Assembly (NCBI GenBank): GCA_913060515.1
Contig: CAJXRZ010000011.1
Coordinates: 40,329 to 104,328, forward strand
From: an uncultured Pseudomonadota bacterium
GTDB taxonomy: Bacteria; Myxococcota_A; UBA796; CAJQPC01
Length of the DNA stretch: 64,000 nt
Direction of reading: 5' to 3'
This document shows, in pieces, positions 26,201-35,829 of the stretch. The position numbers were made by a program, and so were the translations under genes. A model generated the notes under the pieces. That model had not been told where the DNA came from. It did not search any database and saw only the letters and a list, made by a program, of their open reading frames with translations. The first letter of the stretch is position 1. Each line of letters starts with the position of its first letter.

Positions 26201-27223
26201 TCAGGCTCGATTCTTCGGGAAGTTGTGCAGCTTCATACCCAAGGAGAGGCCCATCTCGGACAGGATCTCCTTGATTTCATTGAGGGACTTGCGACCAAAG
26301 TTCTTGGTCTTGAGCATCTCGGCTTCGGTGCGCTCCACCAGCTGCCAGATGTACTCGATGCCGGCGTTCTGCAAGCAGTTTGCCGAACGTACAGACAACT
26401 CGAGCTCATCGACCCGCTTGTACAGGTGCTCGCTCCACTGCTCCTCTGGCTCAGACTGCTCGGACAGAACCGGCTCGTCTTCTTCAGAGAAGTTGATGAA
26501 GATAGCGAGCTGCTCGCGCAGGATCTTAGCCGAGTAGGCTACTGCATCCTCGGGGAGGACAGAACCGTCCGTCCAGACCTCAAGGCTCAGCTTGTCGTAG
26601 TCAGTGCGGCGGCCAACGCGAGCGTTGGTCACGGCGTACTTGACCTTCTTGATTGGGGTGTGGATCGAGTCGACCGGGATGACACCCAGCTCGTGATCTT
26701 CGCCCTTGTTCTGAACAGCAGGGATGTAGCCCTTGCCCATGTTGAGAACCAATTCCGCTTGGAATTCGCCATCTTGGGTCAGGGTAGCAATGGGGTGCTC
26801 AGGATTCAGAATCTCGGCATCGACACCGTCTGCGAACACAACATCCGCTCCGGTTACGATGACACTCTCGCGAGAGACGCCAACCTTCTTGATCGAAGCC
26901 TTGAAGGCCTCCATCTCAGAAGTCTTGACCAAGAGTCCCTTGAGGTTGAGGACAACGTCAGTGACGTCTTCCACAACTCCAGGAATGGAGGAGAACTCGT
27001 GTAACACACCCTCAATCTTCACAGAGGTGACTGCGCACCCCTGCAAGGAGGACAGCAGAACTCGACGAAGCGAGTTGCCAATCGTAGTGCCGAATCCACG
27101 CTCGAGCGGACGCGCAACAAACTTGCCGTAGGTGGCAGAAGAGCGCGAATCGCGCTCAACGCTACGCGGCTTGATCAAGTTGCGCCAGTTGGCGTAGACG
27201 TGCTCGCTCAGACCTTCACTCAT
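26201..27223 (-). CDS. rpoA: RNA polymerase alpha subunit
   Basis: The 340-residue product has the N-terminal assembly domain ([30 protein letters not shown]). A hinge and the C-terminal DNA- and activator-binding domain ([34 protein letters not shown]) follow. The Arg and Asn that contact UP elements in E. coli are kept. AGGAG precedes the ATG. It normally follows rpsD; here a non-coding gap of 124 bases separates it from rpsK. Confidence 0.97.
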   Translation of the reverse strand: MSEGLSEHVYANWRNLIKPRSVERDSRSSATYGKFVARPLERGFGTTIGNSLRRVLLSSLQGCAVTSVKIEGVLHEFSSIPGVVEDVTDVVLNLKGLLVKTSEMEAFKASIKKVGVSRESVIVTGADVVFADGVDAEILNPEHPIATLTQDGEFQAELVLNMGKGYIPAVQNKGEDHELGVIPVDSIHTPIKKVKYAVTNARVGRRTDYDKLSLEVWTDGSVLPEDAVAYSAKILREQLAIFINFSEEDEPVLSEQSEPEEQWSEHLYKRVDELELSVRSANCLQNAGIEYIWQLVERTEAEMLKTKNFGRKSLNEIKEILSEMGLSLGMKLHNFPKNRA

Positions 27224-27347
27224 TGGAACTCCTACAGGTTTCTGCCTACTGCTGACCGAGCAGGGCTACACACCCGCGAAAGTGGGACGCCGGCCAAAAA
27301 TGACCGGGGTTGGTCAACCAGGTGCAGAACACCCCGTCAGAAACGAA

Positions 27348-27740
27348 TCAGACTCGACGACGCTTCGGAGCACGACAACCGTTGTGCGGAATCGGCGTGA
27401 CATCCTTAATCATCGTGATCTTGAGACCAGCGTTCGCAACAGCGCGAAGAGCGCTCTCACGTCCCGAGCCTGGACCCTTCACGAACACTGCGACCGAACG
27501 CATGCCATTGTCCATGGCCTTGCGTGCGGCATCTTCCGCGACGAGCTGGGCGGCAAAAGGCGTACTCTTACGAGAGCCCTTGAAACCCTTCACACCGGCG
27601 CTGGACCAAGCAACGGTGTTGCCTGCAGGGTCGGTGAAAGTCACGATGGTGTTGTTGAAGGTTGCTTGGATGTGAACAGCCCCAGCCGGGACGTTCTTCT
27701 TGACGCGCTTCGCAGCGCGCTTCTTCTTTGGTGCAGCCAT
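27348..27740 (-). CDS. rpsK: Ribosomal protein uS11
   Basis: The 130-residue product has the full S11 core ([73 protein letters not shown]) after a Lys/Arg-rich N-terminus. GGGAGG lies upstream. It forms part of the 30S platform. The gene follows rpsM by 13 bases. Confidence 0.97.
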   Translation of the reverse strand: MAAPKKKRAAKRVKKNVPAGAVHIQATFNNTIVTFTDPAGNTVAWSSAGVKGFKGSRKSTPFAAQLVAEDAARKAMDNGMRSVAVFVKGPGSGRESALRAVANAGLKITMIKDVTPIPHNGCRAPKRRRV

Positions 27741-27753
27741 GACTCAGCCTCCC

Positions 27754-28119
27754 TTAGCGACGGCGGCCCGCAAGGCGCTTTGGCCCCTTGCGAGTACGGG
27801 CGTTGGTGTGGGTGCGCTGTCCGCGAACGGGCAGGCCGCGCTTGTGGCGCAGGCCACGGTAGGTGCCCAAGTCAATCAGGCGCTTGATGTTCATGGCGAC
27901 TTCCTTGCGCAACTCACCTTCGACGGTGTGCTCACGCTGGATGACGTCACGGAGACGGGCAACCTCGACCTCGGAGAGATCCTGAACCCGAATCTGGGGT
28001 TCGACCTCTGCGCCAGCGAGAATAAGACGGGCAGTGTGCCGTCCAATCCCGAAAATGTAAGTCAGCGCAATATCAATGCGCTTGTTGCGTGGAAGGTCCA
28101 CGCCCTCAATACGAGCCAT
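27754..28119 (-). CDS. rpsM: Ribosomal protein uS13
   Basis: The 121-residue product begins [26 protein letters not shown]. It has the helix-two-turn-helix body and a basic tail ([20 protein letters not shown]) that contacts tRNAs at the head of the 30S subunit. GGAGAGGA precedes the ATG. It follows secY with a 123-base gap containing a promoter-like sequence. Confidence 0.97.
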   Translation of the reverse strand: MARIEGVDLPRNKRIDIALTYIFGIGRHTARLILAGAEVEPQIRVQDLSEVEVARLRDVIQREHTVEGELRKEVAMNIKRLIDLGTYRGLRHKRGLPVRGQRTHTNARTRKGPKRLAGRRR

Positions 28120-28203
28120 CTCGTCCTCTCCTAGCCGGTCACCCGGTTCATCGGTGGACTGTTTATAGAAAACTGCTGAACCAAGTAGGTCCAGAGCCGC
28201 TGG

Positions 28204-28232
28204 CTACTATGAGAGCAGCCAGTCAAAGTCAA
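28204..28232 (-). promoter_or_regulatory. Candidate internal promoter for rpsM-rpsK-rpoA-rplQ
   Basis: On the minus strand TTGACT (28232-28227) is followed by 17 bases and TAGTAG (28209-28204). A second TTGACT directly abuts the first. It lies in the gap between secY and rpsM where infA and rpmJ are usually found. Confidence 0.45.
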
Positions 28233-28242
28233 GTTCGGATCC

Positions 28243-29595
28243 TCAAGTGTCCTGAGACTGCTCAAGGAGCCTACGGCGTCGTCCGCGACCGCCTCCGCCG
28301 CCACCACCGTCACCCATGAGGCCATCGTAGTGCTTCGTCAGCAGATGGCCTTCAATCTGGGCGACCGTGTCCAGCGAAACGCTGACAACAATCAACAAGC
28401 TGGTTCCGCCAAAGTAGAACGGAATGCCAAACTCGCTGATGAGCAACGTCGGGACGATGCAAACTGCAGCCAAGTATACGGCACCAGCGAGCGTCAGACG
28501 ACTAAGGATGGTGTCAATGTACTCGGCGGTTTGCTTGCCGGGTCGAACACCAGGCACGTAGCCGCCCTGCTTCTTCAAGTTGTCCGCTACATCAACGGGA
28601 CTGAAAGTCACGGCGGTATAGAAGAATGCGAAGAAGACGATGAGAGCGACATAGACCAAGTTGTAGAGCCAAGCACCAGGCGTCAGCGCCCCAATCACCT
28701 GCTGTACAACCGCGTTGTCCCAGAAGGTCGCCAAAGTGGCGGGGAACATCAGCAGCGCACTGGCAAAGATGGGCGGAATGACACCCGCGACATTCACCTT
28801 CAAGGGAAGGTGCGTCGCCTGGCCACCGTAGACGCGACGACCGATGACGCGCTTGGCGTACTGAATCGGTAGGCGCCGCTGTGCTCGTTCAAAGAACACG
28901 ATTCCACCGAGCACCAGGAACATAAAGATCCCGAGACCGACGAGGAAGACGAGCTTCATCTCTCCGGCTTGAATCTTCTGAACCAACTGGAAGATGCCCT
29001 GCGGCATGCCAGCGATGATGCCGGCGGTAATCAGGAGACTTGCGCCGTTGCCGACGCCACGCTCCGTGATCTGCTCACCAAGCCACATGACGAAGCAGCT
29101 ACCAGCCGTCATGGTCATGACGGTCATGAAGATAAACCAAGGCCCAGCGTTGATAACAACGTCTTGGCCGCCAGCTGCCTTCATGCTCTGCAGACCGATG
29201 GCAATGCCGATCGACTGAAGAATGGCGATGCCGATTGTGCCGTAGCGGGTGTACTGCGTGATCTTGTTTCGACCAGATTGCCCTTCCTTCGAAAGACGCT
29301 CAAGCTGAGGAACAGTTGCAGACAAGAGCTGCATAATGATCGACGCAGAAATGTAGGGCATGATGCCCAACACAAACACACTGAACTGCTCCAGGGCACC
29401 GCCCGAGAACATGTCGTAGAGACCAAACAGCGTATCCGAGTTGCTGGCGAAGAAACTCGCCAGAGCCGTCCGGTCTACACCGGGAGCAGGCACGAACACT
29501 CCCAAGCGATACACAGCCAGCATCGCCAAGGTGAACAGAATCCGGTTCCGGAGCTCCGGAACGCGGAAGATGTCTTTGAGAGCGTTCGCCTGCAC
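28243..29595 (-). CDS. secY: Preprotein translocase subunit SecY
   Basis: The 450-residue product is the ten-helix channel protein. It has GVDRTALASFF in the plug region, MPYISASIIMQLL, the cytoplasmic KEGQSGRNKITQYTRYGTI loop, FERAQRRLPIQYAKR and ERAQ/GYVPGVRPG motifs and a final EGHLLTKHYDGLM. The tail is odd: seven consecutive Gly and an Arg cluster (GRGRRRRLLEQ) follow. The GTG start is 3 bases after the rplO stop. Confidence 0.96.
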   Translation of the reverse strand: MQANALKDIFRVPELRNRILFTLAMLAVYRLGVFVPAPGVDRTALASFFASNSDTLFGLYDMFSGGALEQFSVFVLGIMPYISASIIMQLLSATVPQLERLSKEGQSGRNKITQYTRYGTIGIAILQSIGIAIGLQSMKAAGGQDVVINAGPWFIFMTVMTMTAGSCFVMWLGEQITERGVGNGASLLITAGIIAGMPQGIFQLVQKIQAGEMKLVFLVGLGIFMFLVLGGIVFFERAQRRLPIQYAKRVIGRRVYGGQATHLPLKVNVAGVIPPIFASALLMFPATLATFWDNAVVQQVIGALTPGAWLYNLVYVALIVFFAFFYTAVTFSPVDVADNLKKQGGYVPGVRPGKQTAEYIDTILSRLTLAGAVYLAAVCIVPTLLISEFGIPFYFGGTSLLIVVSVSLDTVAQIEGHLLTKHYDGLMGDGGGGGGGRGRRRRLLEQSQDT

Positions 29596-29598
29596 GAC

Positions 29599-30051
29599 TT
29601 AGATCACTTCAGCCGTGCCACCGGCAGCAGCAATTTTTTCTGCAGCGGTCTTGCTGAACTTGGCAGCGCGGACAGTCAACTTCTTGGTCAACTCCCCGTT
29701 CCCAAGAACCTTCAGACCGTTCTTTCCAGCCTGAGACACAGCGCCACACTCCTCGAGTGCTGCCAAATCAACAACTGCGCCGTCCTCAAAACGGGACTCC
29801 AGATCGGCCACGTTCAACACGGCGTACTCCTTGGCGAAGATGTTGGTAAAGCCGCGCTTAGGAAGCCGACGCTGAAGGGGCATCTGGCCACCCTCAAAGC
29901 CGGCCTGGATGCCCGAGCCAGAGCGAGAGCCGTAGCCCTTCTGACCGCGGCCTGCGGTGCGTCCCTTACCGGAACCCTCACCACGTCCAACACGCAGCCG
30001 ACGCTTGGTCGAGCCAGGCGAAGGCTTCAAGTTTGCTAGTTCGTTTGCCAT
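29599..30051 (-). CDS. rplO: Ribosomal protein uL15
   Basis: The 150-residue product has the typical Gly/Arg-rich N-terminal extension ([24 protein letters not shown]) and a globular C-terminal part with [14 protein letters not shown] and [12 protein letters not shown]. It is a late-assembling 50S protein. It lies between rpmD and secY, with 38 bases to rpmD. Confidence 0.97.
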   Translation of the reverse strand: MANELANLKPSPGSTKRRLRVGRGEGSGKGRTAGRGQKGYGSRSGSGIQAGFEGGQMPLQRRLPKRGFTNIFAKEYAVLNVADLESRFEDGAVVDLAALEECGAVSQAGKNGLKVLGNGELTKKLTVRAAKFSKTAAEKIAAAGGTAEVI

Positions 30052-30089
30052 CGTAAACTCCGCGCAGCTCTCGCTGCGTCAGGGAGGCC

Positions 30090-30299
30090 TCAGGCCTCGA
30101 CCTCTTCGACATCAAGAAGGTGAATGACCTTCTTGACCATGCCTCGTACCGCGGGGGTGTTCTGAAGGACACGCTCAGAGCGAATCTTCCGGAGCCCCAG
30201 ACCCTTCACCGCCGAGATCTGCTTCTCAGTAGCGCCGATCGTAGACCGCTTCAGGGTTACCTTGATGTTCTTCACGGGAACGTCCTTGTGCCGAGCCAC
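30090..30299 (-). CDS. rpmD: Ribosomal protein uL30
   Basis: The 69-residue product has the short L30 pattern (VTLKRSTIGATEKQISAVKGLGLRKIRS; VLQNTPAVRGMVKKVIHLLDV) with a few extra acidic residues at the C-terminus. Its place between rpsE and rplO is standard. The gap to rpsE is 34 bases. Confidence 0.95.
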   Translation of the reverse strand: MARHKDVPVKNIKVTLKRSTIGATEKQISAVKGLGLRKIRSERVLQNTPAVRGMVKKVIHLLDVEEVEA

Positions 30300-30333
30300 C
30301 GGAGCTTAAGCACCGGCGGCCAATCGGCTACTT

Positions 30334-30891
30334 CTATTGCTGGGAGGACCAGTGGGCCTCACCAACAACGTAGTTGGAGTTGACCTCGTCCACGCCCTTG
30401 CCGACCCGGACAGCGTACTGCTCCGGAGTCTCAAGCAGGTGCAGCGCCTTAAGGGTGGCACGCACAACGTTGTGAGGGTTGTTGGACCCCAGGCACTTGG
30501 TCAGAACGTTCCGGTAGCCAGTGGCATCCAGAATTGCTCGAACCGAGGGGCCAGCGATAACGCCGGTACCTGGAGCTGCTGGGAGCAGAAGAACACGACC
30601 AGCACCGAAGTGACCGACCTGCTTGTGGGGGACTGTGCCGTCCACAATGGCCGTCTGGAACATGTTCGCGCGTGCCTTGGTGCTCGCCTTACGAATGGCC
30701 TCTGGGACCTCGTTCGCTTTGCCGAACCCAACGCCCACCTTGCCCTCACCGTCGCCTACGACAACGATTGCAGAAAAGCTGAAACGACGGCCGCCTTTGA
30801 CGACCTTCGCAACGCGGTTGATGTTGATGACTTTCTCAGTCAGCCCATCGTCGGGCTGCTGGTTCCGACGTCCTCGGGACATCCTTGCCAC
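30334..30891 (-). CDS. rpsE: Ribosomal protein uS5
   Basis: The 185-residue product has the S5 double-stranded RNA-binding domain ([43 protein letters not shown]) and the C-terminal part ([29 protein letters not shown]). The start is the GTG at 30891: GGAGG lies 6 bases upstream, whereas the ATG three codons later has no room for one. A small GC hairpin precedes it in the rplR-rpsE gap. Confidence 0.95.
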   Translation of the reverse strand: MARMSRGRRNQQPDDGLTEKVININRVAKVVKGGRRFSFSAIVVVGDGEGKVGVGFGKANEVPEAIRKASTKARANMFQTAIVDGTVPHKQVGHFGAGRVLLLPAAPGTGVIAGPSVRAILDATGYRNVLTKCLGSNNPHNVVRATLKALHLLETPEQYAVRVGKGVDEVNSNYVVGEAHWSSQQ

Positions 30892-30942
30892 TGGAAACCT
30901 CCACCGGGGCTGAGCCCCGGGCATGTCCGGCCTAAACCGGCA

Positions 30943-31311
30943 TCAGAACTTGAGTCCACCTTCGCGTGCGCCCTCGGCGAGGGCCTTCACACGACCGTGG
31001 TAAAGATAGCCATTCCGGTCAAACACCACTTCAGCGATGTTTGCCTCAACGGCCTTCTTTGCGATGAGCTTGCCCACTTCTTGGGCTGCACTCTGGTTGC
31101 CACCATGCCCGTCAAGCTCTTTGAGCTCAGCGGAGAGGGTGGACGCAGCAGCCAAAGTACGACCCGCGTCATCATCGATGACCTGGGCGTACATATGATT
31201 GCCACTGCGATAAATGCTAAGACGAGGGCGAGAAGCAGAGCCGCGCAGGTTCTTCCGAATGGAAACCTTGCGACGTGCACGCGCCTTCTGTCGAGTATTC
31301 GTGTTGGCCAT
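30943..31311 (-). CDS. rplR: Ribosomal protein uL18
   Basis: The 122-residue product binds 5S rRNA. It shows the basic N-terminus ([16 protein letters not shown]), [21 protein letters not shown] and the closing [30 protein letters not shown]. The gene follows rplF by 12 bases. Confidence 0.97.
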   Translation of the reverse strand: MANTNTRQKARARRKVSIRKNLRGSASRPRLSIYRSGNHMYAQVIDDDAGRTLAAASTLSAELKELDGHGGNQSAAQEVGKLIAKKAVEANIAEVVFDRNGYLYHGRVKALAEGAREGGLKF

Positions 31312-31323
31312 GATGGACCTCCC

Positions 31324-31860
31324 TTACTTCTTCGCGGCCTTGCCGGCCTTCAGACGGATGTACTCACCTTCATAGCGAACACCCTTGCCCTTGTAGGAGT
31401 CGGGTGGACGGAAGGAGCGAATCACCGCAGCTGCCTGACCGACGGACTCACGGTCCATCCCGCTCAGGGTCACGATGGTCTGCTTATCCACAGTCACCGT
31501 CACACCCTCTGGAGGGCTGAAGGTGATGGGATGTGAGAAACCGAGGTTCAAAAGAAGGTCGCGCCCCTTGACCTCGGCCTTGTAGCCGACGCCAATGATC
31601 TCAAGCTTCTTGGAGAAGCCAACCGAGACACCGGTGACCATGTTGTTGATCAGCGCGCGCATCAGGCCATGATTGGCACTGTGTTGCTTGCTGTCCGAGT
31701 GACGGGAGACAATGACATTGCCATCCTCAACCTTCACATCGACGCCCTCAACCAGGGGGCGGTCCAAGGTTCCCTTAGGACCCTTGACTACTACGCGGTC
31801 ACCGATGGTGACCTCAACCTTGGCAGGAAGTGCCACTGGCTGCTTTCCGATACGAGACAT
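31324..31860 (-). CDS. rplF: Ribosomal protein uL6
   Basis: The 178-residue product has the two L6 repeats (MSRIGKQPVALPAKVEVTI start; GVSVGFSKKLEIIGVGYKAEV) and the C-terminal RNA-contact segment RSFRPPDSYKGKGVRYEGEYIRLKAGKA near the GTPase centre of the 50S subunit. The gap to rpsH is 11 bases. Confidence 0.97.
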   Translation of the reverse strand: MSRIGKQPVALPAKVEVTIGDRVVVKGPKGTLDRPLVEGVDVKVEDGNVIVSRHSDSKQHSANHGLMRALINNMVTGVSVGFSKKLEIIGVGYKAEVKGRDLLLNLGFSHPITFSPPEGVTVTVDKQTIVTLSGMDRESVGQAAAVIRSFRPPDSYKGKGVRYEGEYIRLKAGKAAKK

Positions 31861-31871
31861 TGTGTACTCCC

Positions 31872-32270
31872 TTACCAGACGTAGCAGAGGACTTCGCCGC
31901 CCACGCCTTCCTTGCGAGCAGAGCTGTCAGTCAGCACACCGCGAGGAGTCGTGAGAATGGCGACCCCGAGTCCATCACGGACGCGAGGAATATCTTGCTT
32001 GCCGACGTACTTGCGGCGACCAGGCTTGGAAACCCGCTCAAGCCCACGGATGACGCAACGGTTGCTCTTGTCGTAACGCAAGAACACCTTGATGCTACCC
32101 TGGGGGTGCTCGGGAATGTCGATGTAGCCCTCAACGAAGCCTTCGGCCTTGAGGATCTTCACCATCTCCAGCTTGATCTTGGAGCGCGGCATTACCACGC
32201 TGGAATGGCCCGCCATAGAGGCGTTCCGAATCCGCGTCAGCATATCCGCGATCGGATCTGTCATGGACAT
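31872..32270 (-). CDS. rpsH: Ribosomal protein uS8
   Basis: The 132-residue product begins MSMTDPIADMLTRIRNASMAGH and ends in PRVRDGLGVAILTTPRGVLTDSSARKEGVGGEVLCYVW, the complete S8 pattern. In E. coli it also represses the spc operon by binding near rplE. The gene usually directly upstream, rpsN, is absent, and only 77 bases separate rpsH from rplE. Confidence 0.97.
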   Translation of the reverse strand: MSMTDPIADMLTRIRNASMAGHSSVVMPRSKIKLEMVKILKAEGFVEGYIDIPEHPQGSIKVFLRYDKSNRCVIRGLERVSKPGRRKYVGKQDIPRVRDGLGVAILTTPRGVLTDSSARKEGVGGEVLCYVW

Positions 32271-32347
32271 GTTCTATTTCTCCGGTTCGGAGCTGGTTTC
32301 CAAAAGGACCTGGCTCGAGGGAAGAATGGAGGCGCGAGCGATTGCGC

Positions 32348-32890
32348 TCAGCTCCGGAAAGGGAATCCGATGGACTTCAGGAGGGCGCGGCCCTCTGCAT
32401 CCGAATCGGCAGTGGTGACGAAAGTGATGTTCATCCCATTGATTCGAGTGACTTTGTCATACTCGATCTCAGGAAAGAGAATCTGCTCGGTCAACCCCAT
32501 GTTGTAGTTCCCGCGGCCGTCGAAGGCATTTGGGTTCATTCCGCGAAAGTCGCGGAGACGGGGCATAGCAAGCGACACCAAGCGGTCGTAGAAGAACCAC
32601 ATTCTCTCGCCACGTAGCGTCACCTTGGCTCCAAGGGGCATGCCCTCGCGAAGCTTAAAGTTAGCAATGCTCTTCCGAGCGCGGCGAATGACGGCCTTCT
32701 GACCAGTGATGAGCCGGAGCTCCTCAGCGGCCTGGTCCAACAACTTGGAGTTGGTGATTGCCTCTTTGAGACAAGTGTTCACCACAATCTTCTCGAGGCG
32801 CGGAACCTGCATCACGTTGCTGTACTGAAACTCCTTGAGGAGAGACGGCACCGCCTGCGTGGTGTAGATGTTCTTGACACGGGGAGTCAT
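32348..32890 (-). CDS. rplE: Ribosomal protein uL5
   Basis: The 180-residue product binds 5S rRNA and touches the P-site tRNA. Motifs are [66 protein letters not shown], and [31 protein letters not shown] 6 bases upstream fixes the start at MTPRVKNIY; the longer open frame overlaps rplX. Confidence 0.96.
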   Translation of the reverse strand: MTPRVKNIYTTQAVPSLLKEFQYSNVMQVPRLEKIVVNTCLKEAITNSKLLDQAAEELRLITGQKAVIRRARKSIANFKLREGMPLGAKVTLRGERMWFFYDRLVSLAMPRLRDFRGMNPNAFDGRGNYNMGLTEQILFPEIEYDKVTRINGMNITFVTTADSDAEGRALLKSIGFPFRS

Positions 32891-32900
32891 TATTCTCTCC

Positions 32901-33227
32901 TCAAGCGTCGATGACCTGGCCAGTCTTGCGGTCAACCCGCACTTTCTGGCCAGCGTCATTGGTGCCGTAACCAACCTTCACGCGCCGATTCTCGGCGACG
33001 TTCCAGAGGGCAACGTTGGAAATGTGAAGCGCCGCCTCGCGGTGCAGAACCTGTCCGGCCTGCTCCCCGGTTGGCTTCTGGTGCTTTTTGACCAGATTGA
33101 CGCCCTCGACAACAACACGAGCCTTGACCGGGAGAACGCTTAGAACGCGCCCAGTCTTGCCCTTGTCCTTGCCGGCGACCACCTGAACGGTGTCACCACG
33201 CTTAATTTTGTACTTAGGAGTAGCCAT
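32901..33227 (-). CDS. rplX: Ribosomal protein uL24
   Basis: The 108-residue product has the KOW motif ([26 protein letters not shown]) and [15 protein letters not shown], as expected for this assembly initiator at the 50S exit side. It sits 9 bases after rplN and 10 bases before rplE. Confidence 0.97.
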   Translation of the reverse strand: MATPKYKIKRGDTVQVVAGKDKGKTGRVLSVLPVKARVVVEGVNLVKKHQKPTGEQAGQVLHREAALHISNVALWNVAENRRVKVGYGTNDAGQKVRVDRKTGQVIDA

Positions 33228-33236
33228 GTCGCCTTC

Positions 33237-33605
33237 CTAGAGGACCTCGGGAGCCAGGGCCACAATCTTCATGTACTTCTTGGCGCGAAGTTCGCGCGCA
33301 ACAGGACCGAAGATGCGGGTTCCAATTGGCTCCCCATCCTTGTTGATGAGGACTGCGGAGTTGTTGTCGAAGCGAATGTAGGTTCCGTCTGGACGACGGA
33401 TTTCCTTCTTGGTCCGTACGATGACGGCCCGCGCTACGTCTCCCTTCTTCACCTTGCCGTTGGGCAGTGCTTCACGCACTGCTACGACAACGATGTCTCC
33501 GATGGAGGCGTAACGGCGCTTCGAACCACCGAGGACCTTAATGGCCTTCAGCTTCTTGGCTCCGCTGTTGTCAGCTACCTCAAGGGTGCTTTCTGTCTGA
33601 ATCAT
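33237..33605 (-). CDS. rplN: Ribosomal protein uL14
   Basis: The 122-residue product begins [28 protein letters not shown] and keeps [26 protein letters not shown] and [10 protein letters not shown], a near-invariant interface protein of the 50S subunit. It follows rpsQ by 28 bases. Confidence 0.97.
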   Translation of the reverse strand: MIQTESTLEVADNSGAKKLKAIKVLGGSKRRYASIGDIVVVAVREALPNGKVKKGDVARAVIVRTKKEIRRPDGTYIRFDNNSAVLINKDGEPIGTRIFGPVARELRAKKYMKIVALAPEVL

Positions 33606-33633
33606 GGAATCGTCTCCCTCTATTCAGGGACGT

Positions 33634-33900
33634 TCAAGAGTTACGAGGAGTTCGCGCCACAACAACCCACCGCTTGGTGCGGGAGAGTGGGCGGGACTCG
33701 CGGATAGTGACTTTGTCACCAATTCCGCACTCGTTGCTCTCATCATGGGCCTTGTAGACGTTCCGACGGTTGATGTACTTATGGTACCGAGCGTGCTTTA
33801 CACGCCGCACCACTTCGACGGAAACCGTCTTGTCCATCTTGTCAGAGGTCACCCGACCCTGCAGGACCCTACGGCCCGAGGTTTCGTTGTGCTCAGCCAT
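33634..33900 (-). CDS. rpsQ: Ribosomal protein uS17
   Basis: The 88-residue product has the S17 OB-fold ([58 protein letters not shown]). It is separated from rpmC by an unusual 174-base non-coding stretch with three hairpins, whereas rpmC and rpsQ nearly touch in most bacteria. Confidence 0.96.
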   Translation of the reverse strand: MAEHNETSGRRVLQGRVTSDKMDKTVSVEVVRRVKHARYHKYINRRNVYKAHDESNECGIGDKVTIRESRPLSRTKRWVVVARTPRNS

Positions 33901-33914
33901 GTCTCGCTCACGAT

Positions 33915-34023
33915 CGCCCTACAAGTAGGGCGTGGTTTCCGATTACCGGACCTTTCCAACCCGGTCTCCCGCCGAAGCGGGACTCGGAGTTGGCTGGCGC
34001 CGTGCCTGCACTAGAACAGTGCA
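33915..34023 (-). promoter_or_regulatory. Three consecutive hairpins between rpmC and rpsQ
   Basis: Stems lie at 33915-33922/33925-33932 (8 bp, short loop), 33967-33972/33977-33982 (6 bp, TTCG-type loop) and 34007-34012/34018-34023 (6 bp). They fill most of the 174-base gap. No T-run follows, so RNA processing, translational control or attenuation are all possible. Confidence 0.45.
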
Positions 34024-34074
34024 TAATGCCGGCCGAAGCCGACGACCCAAAGGGCCCTATCTCGCCGCCGGCAA

Positions 34075-34398
34075 TTATTCGTTGCCGCCGACCTTGTCAA
34101 CGATGCCCTGCAAGAACCCGCCCGCAGACTCACCCTCAGCAGCCTTCGACTCGCCAGGAGCGAAGGAACCACGGTGTGTATTGCGAAGTTGGTCCTTGCT
34201 CAGCCCCTGGGCGATCTCTCTGGCACGCTGTGCCGTCCGTGCACGGGCAATGCCCTTGCGCAGCTTCGAGACCGTAGAGCTGTCTTCCAACTGGTTTGTG
34301 GCCAGCTGAAAACGAGCAGTCAGCATGTCACGCTCAAGCTGAAGCTCATGATGAACCAGCTCGACGTCACTCATTGTGTTCCAATCAGGCAGTGCCAT
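34075..34398 (-). CDS. rpmC: Ribosomal protein uL29 with C-terminal extension
   Basis: The 107-residue product is about 40 residues longer than usual L29. Residues 1-68 hold the helical hairpin (WNTMSDVELVHHELQLERDM, FQLATNQLEDSSTVSKLRKGIARAR). The remainder (AREIAQGLSKDQ, ESKAAEGESAGGFLQGIVDK) is not part of standard L29. The ATG overlaps the rplP stop by one base (TAATG). The longer frame upstream is not conserved. Confidence 0.9.
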   Translation of the reverse strand: MALPDWNTMSDVELVHHELQLERDMLTARFQLATNQLEDSSTVSKLRKGIARARTAQRAREIAQGLSKDQLRNTHRGSFAPGESKAAEGESAGGFLQGIVDKVGGNE

Positions 34399-34814
34399 TA
34401 GACCAAGCCCTCCCGGCGAACAATTTTCCACTTGAGAGGAAGCTTGTGACCAGCACGCTCAAGCGCACCAACTGCAACCTCTTCTGCGACACCATTGAGT
34501 TCATAGATCACGCGGCCAGGCTTGACCACGGCGACCCAAAACTCAGGGTTACCCTTACCCTTACCCATACGGGTCTCGGCGGGCTTCTTGGACACGGGCT
34601 TGTCCGGGAAGACCCGGATCCACACCTGTCCACCACGCTTGATGTGACGGGTCATAGCAATACGACCTGCCTCAATCTGGCGGGAGGTCAAACGGCCACA
34701 GGTGGTCGCCATCAGACCAAACTCACCGAACGAGACTTTTGAGCCTCGCCAAGCCAGACCGGTCATCCGGCCTTTGTGGCTCTTGCGGTACTTTACACGC
34801 TTTGGGGTCAACAT
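34398..34814 (-). CDS. rplP: Ribosomal protein uL16
   Basis: The 138-residue product begins [17 protein letters not shown]. It keeps [58 protein letters not shown] and the 3' segment KLPLKWKIV. It organises the A-site side of the 50S subunit. The gap to rpsC is 21 bases. Confidence 0.97.
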   Translation of the reverse strand: MLTPKRVKYRKSHKGRMTGLAWRGSKVSFGEFGLMATTCGRLTSRQIEAGRIAMTRHIKRGGQVWIRVFPDKPVSKKPAETRMGKGKGNPEFWVAVVKPGRVIYELNGVAEEVAVGALERAGHKLPLKWKIVRREGLV

Positions 34815-34835
34815 TTGTTGCTCCTAAGGTCTCTC

Positions 34836-35474
34836 TCAGGCCTGTTCGCCCGGGAGGACCTCGCCCTTGAAGATCCAGACCTTGACACCGATGATGCCGT
34901 AGGTCGTCTTTGCGGTGGTTTGGCCGTAGTCGATGTCGGCCCGGAGCGTGTGCAATGGCACGCGTCCCTCGTGGTACCACTCGCGACGTCCCATGTCGGA
35001 ACCTCCCAAGCGACCGCCACACATGACCTTCACGCCCTTGGCGCCGGCGCGCTGCGCCTGCTGAACGGCCTTCTTCATGGCACGTCGGAACGAGACACGC
35101 TTAACGAGCTGTGCGGCGATGTTCTCGGCGACCAACTGCGCATCGGTCTCAACCTTACGAACTTCGATTACGTTCGCGTAGATCTCTGTAGAAGTCAGCT
35201 TCTGCAGGTCCGCACGAAGGGTCTCAAGGCCCGTGGCACGCTTGCCAAGAATGACGCCGGGCTTTGCGGTGTGGATGTACACCTTGGCCTTGTTGGCGGC
35301 ACGCTCGATGGTGATCTTGGAGACCCCAGCGTGGAAGTACTTCTTCTTCACGAACTTGCGAATCGCGACGTCCTCATGAACGTTGCGCTCGTAGTCCTTC
35401 TCTGCGAACCACTGTGCGTCCCACCCGCGGGTGATACCAACACGGAAGCCGACTGGATGAATCTTGTGACCCAT
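34836..35474 (-). CDS. rpsC: Ribosomal protein uS3
   Basis: The 212-residue product has the KH domain ([21 protein letters not shown]; the usual GxxG) and the C-terminal domain ([59 protein letters not shown]). It lines the mRNA entry tunnel. The start [13 protein letters not shown] is canonical. It lies 4 bases after rplV. Confidence 0.97.
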   Translation of the reverse strand: MGHKIHPVGFRVGITRGWDAQWFAEKDYERNVHEDVAIRKFVKKKYFHAGVSKITIERAANKAKVYIHTAKPGVILGKRATGLETLRADLQKLTSTEIYANVIEVRKVETDAQLVAENIAAQLVKRVSFRRAMKKAVQQAQRAGAKGVKVMCGGRLGGSDMGRREWYHEGRVPLHTLRADIDYGQTTAKTTYGIIGVKVWIFKGEVLPGEQA

Positions 35475-35478
35475 GGTC

Positions 35479-35829
35479 TTACTCCTGGCGGCTGTCGAGA
35501 ACGACAGTGATGTGAGAGGTGGGCTTGCGCACCGGAGTTGCACGACCCATTGCACGGGGACGGAAACGCTTGAGGGTCGAGCCCTCGTTCACGAAGACCG
35601 TCTTCACGTAGAGTGCGTCGATGTCCACCGAGTCGTTGCGAATCTCAGCGCCGTTCTCGGCGTTGGCCATCGCAGACTCGATCAGCTTCTTCATGAGTGG
35701 CGCCGTCTTCTTCCGAGCGAAGGTCAGAAGCTCGAGAGCCTCATCAACATCCTTGCCACGGACCAGGTCAGCGACCAACCGGGCCTTGCGCGGGGATACC
35801 CGGGCAAAGCGGAGGCTTGCCTTGGACAT
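35479..35829 (-). CDS. rplV: Ribosomal protein uL22
   Basis: The 116-residue product has [28 protein letters not shown] and the tunnel-lining beta-hairpin region ([33 protein letters not shown]). It overlaps the rpsS stop by one base (TGATG). Confidence 0.97.
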   Translation of the reverse strand: MSKASLRFARVSPRKARLVADLVRGKDVDEALELLTFARKKTAPLMKKLIESAMANAENGAEIRNDSVDIDALYVKTVFVNEGSTLKRFRPRAMGRATPVRKPTSHITVVLDSRQE

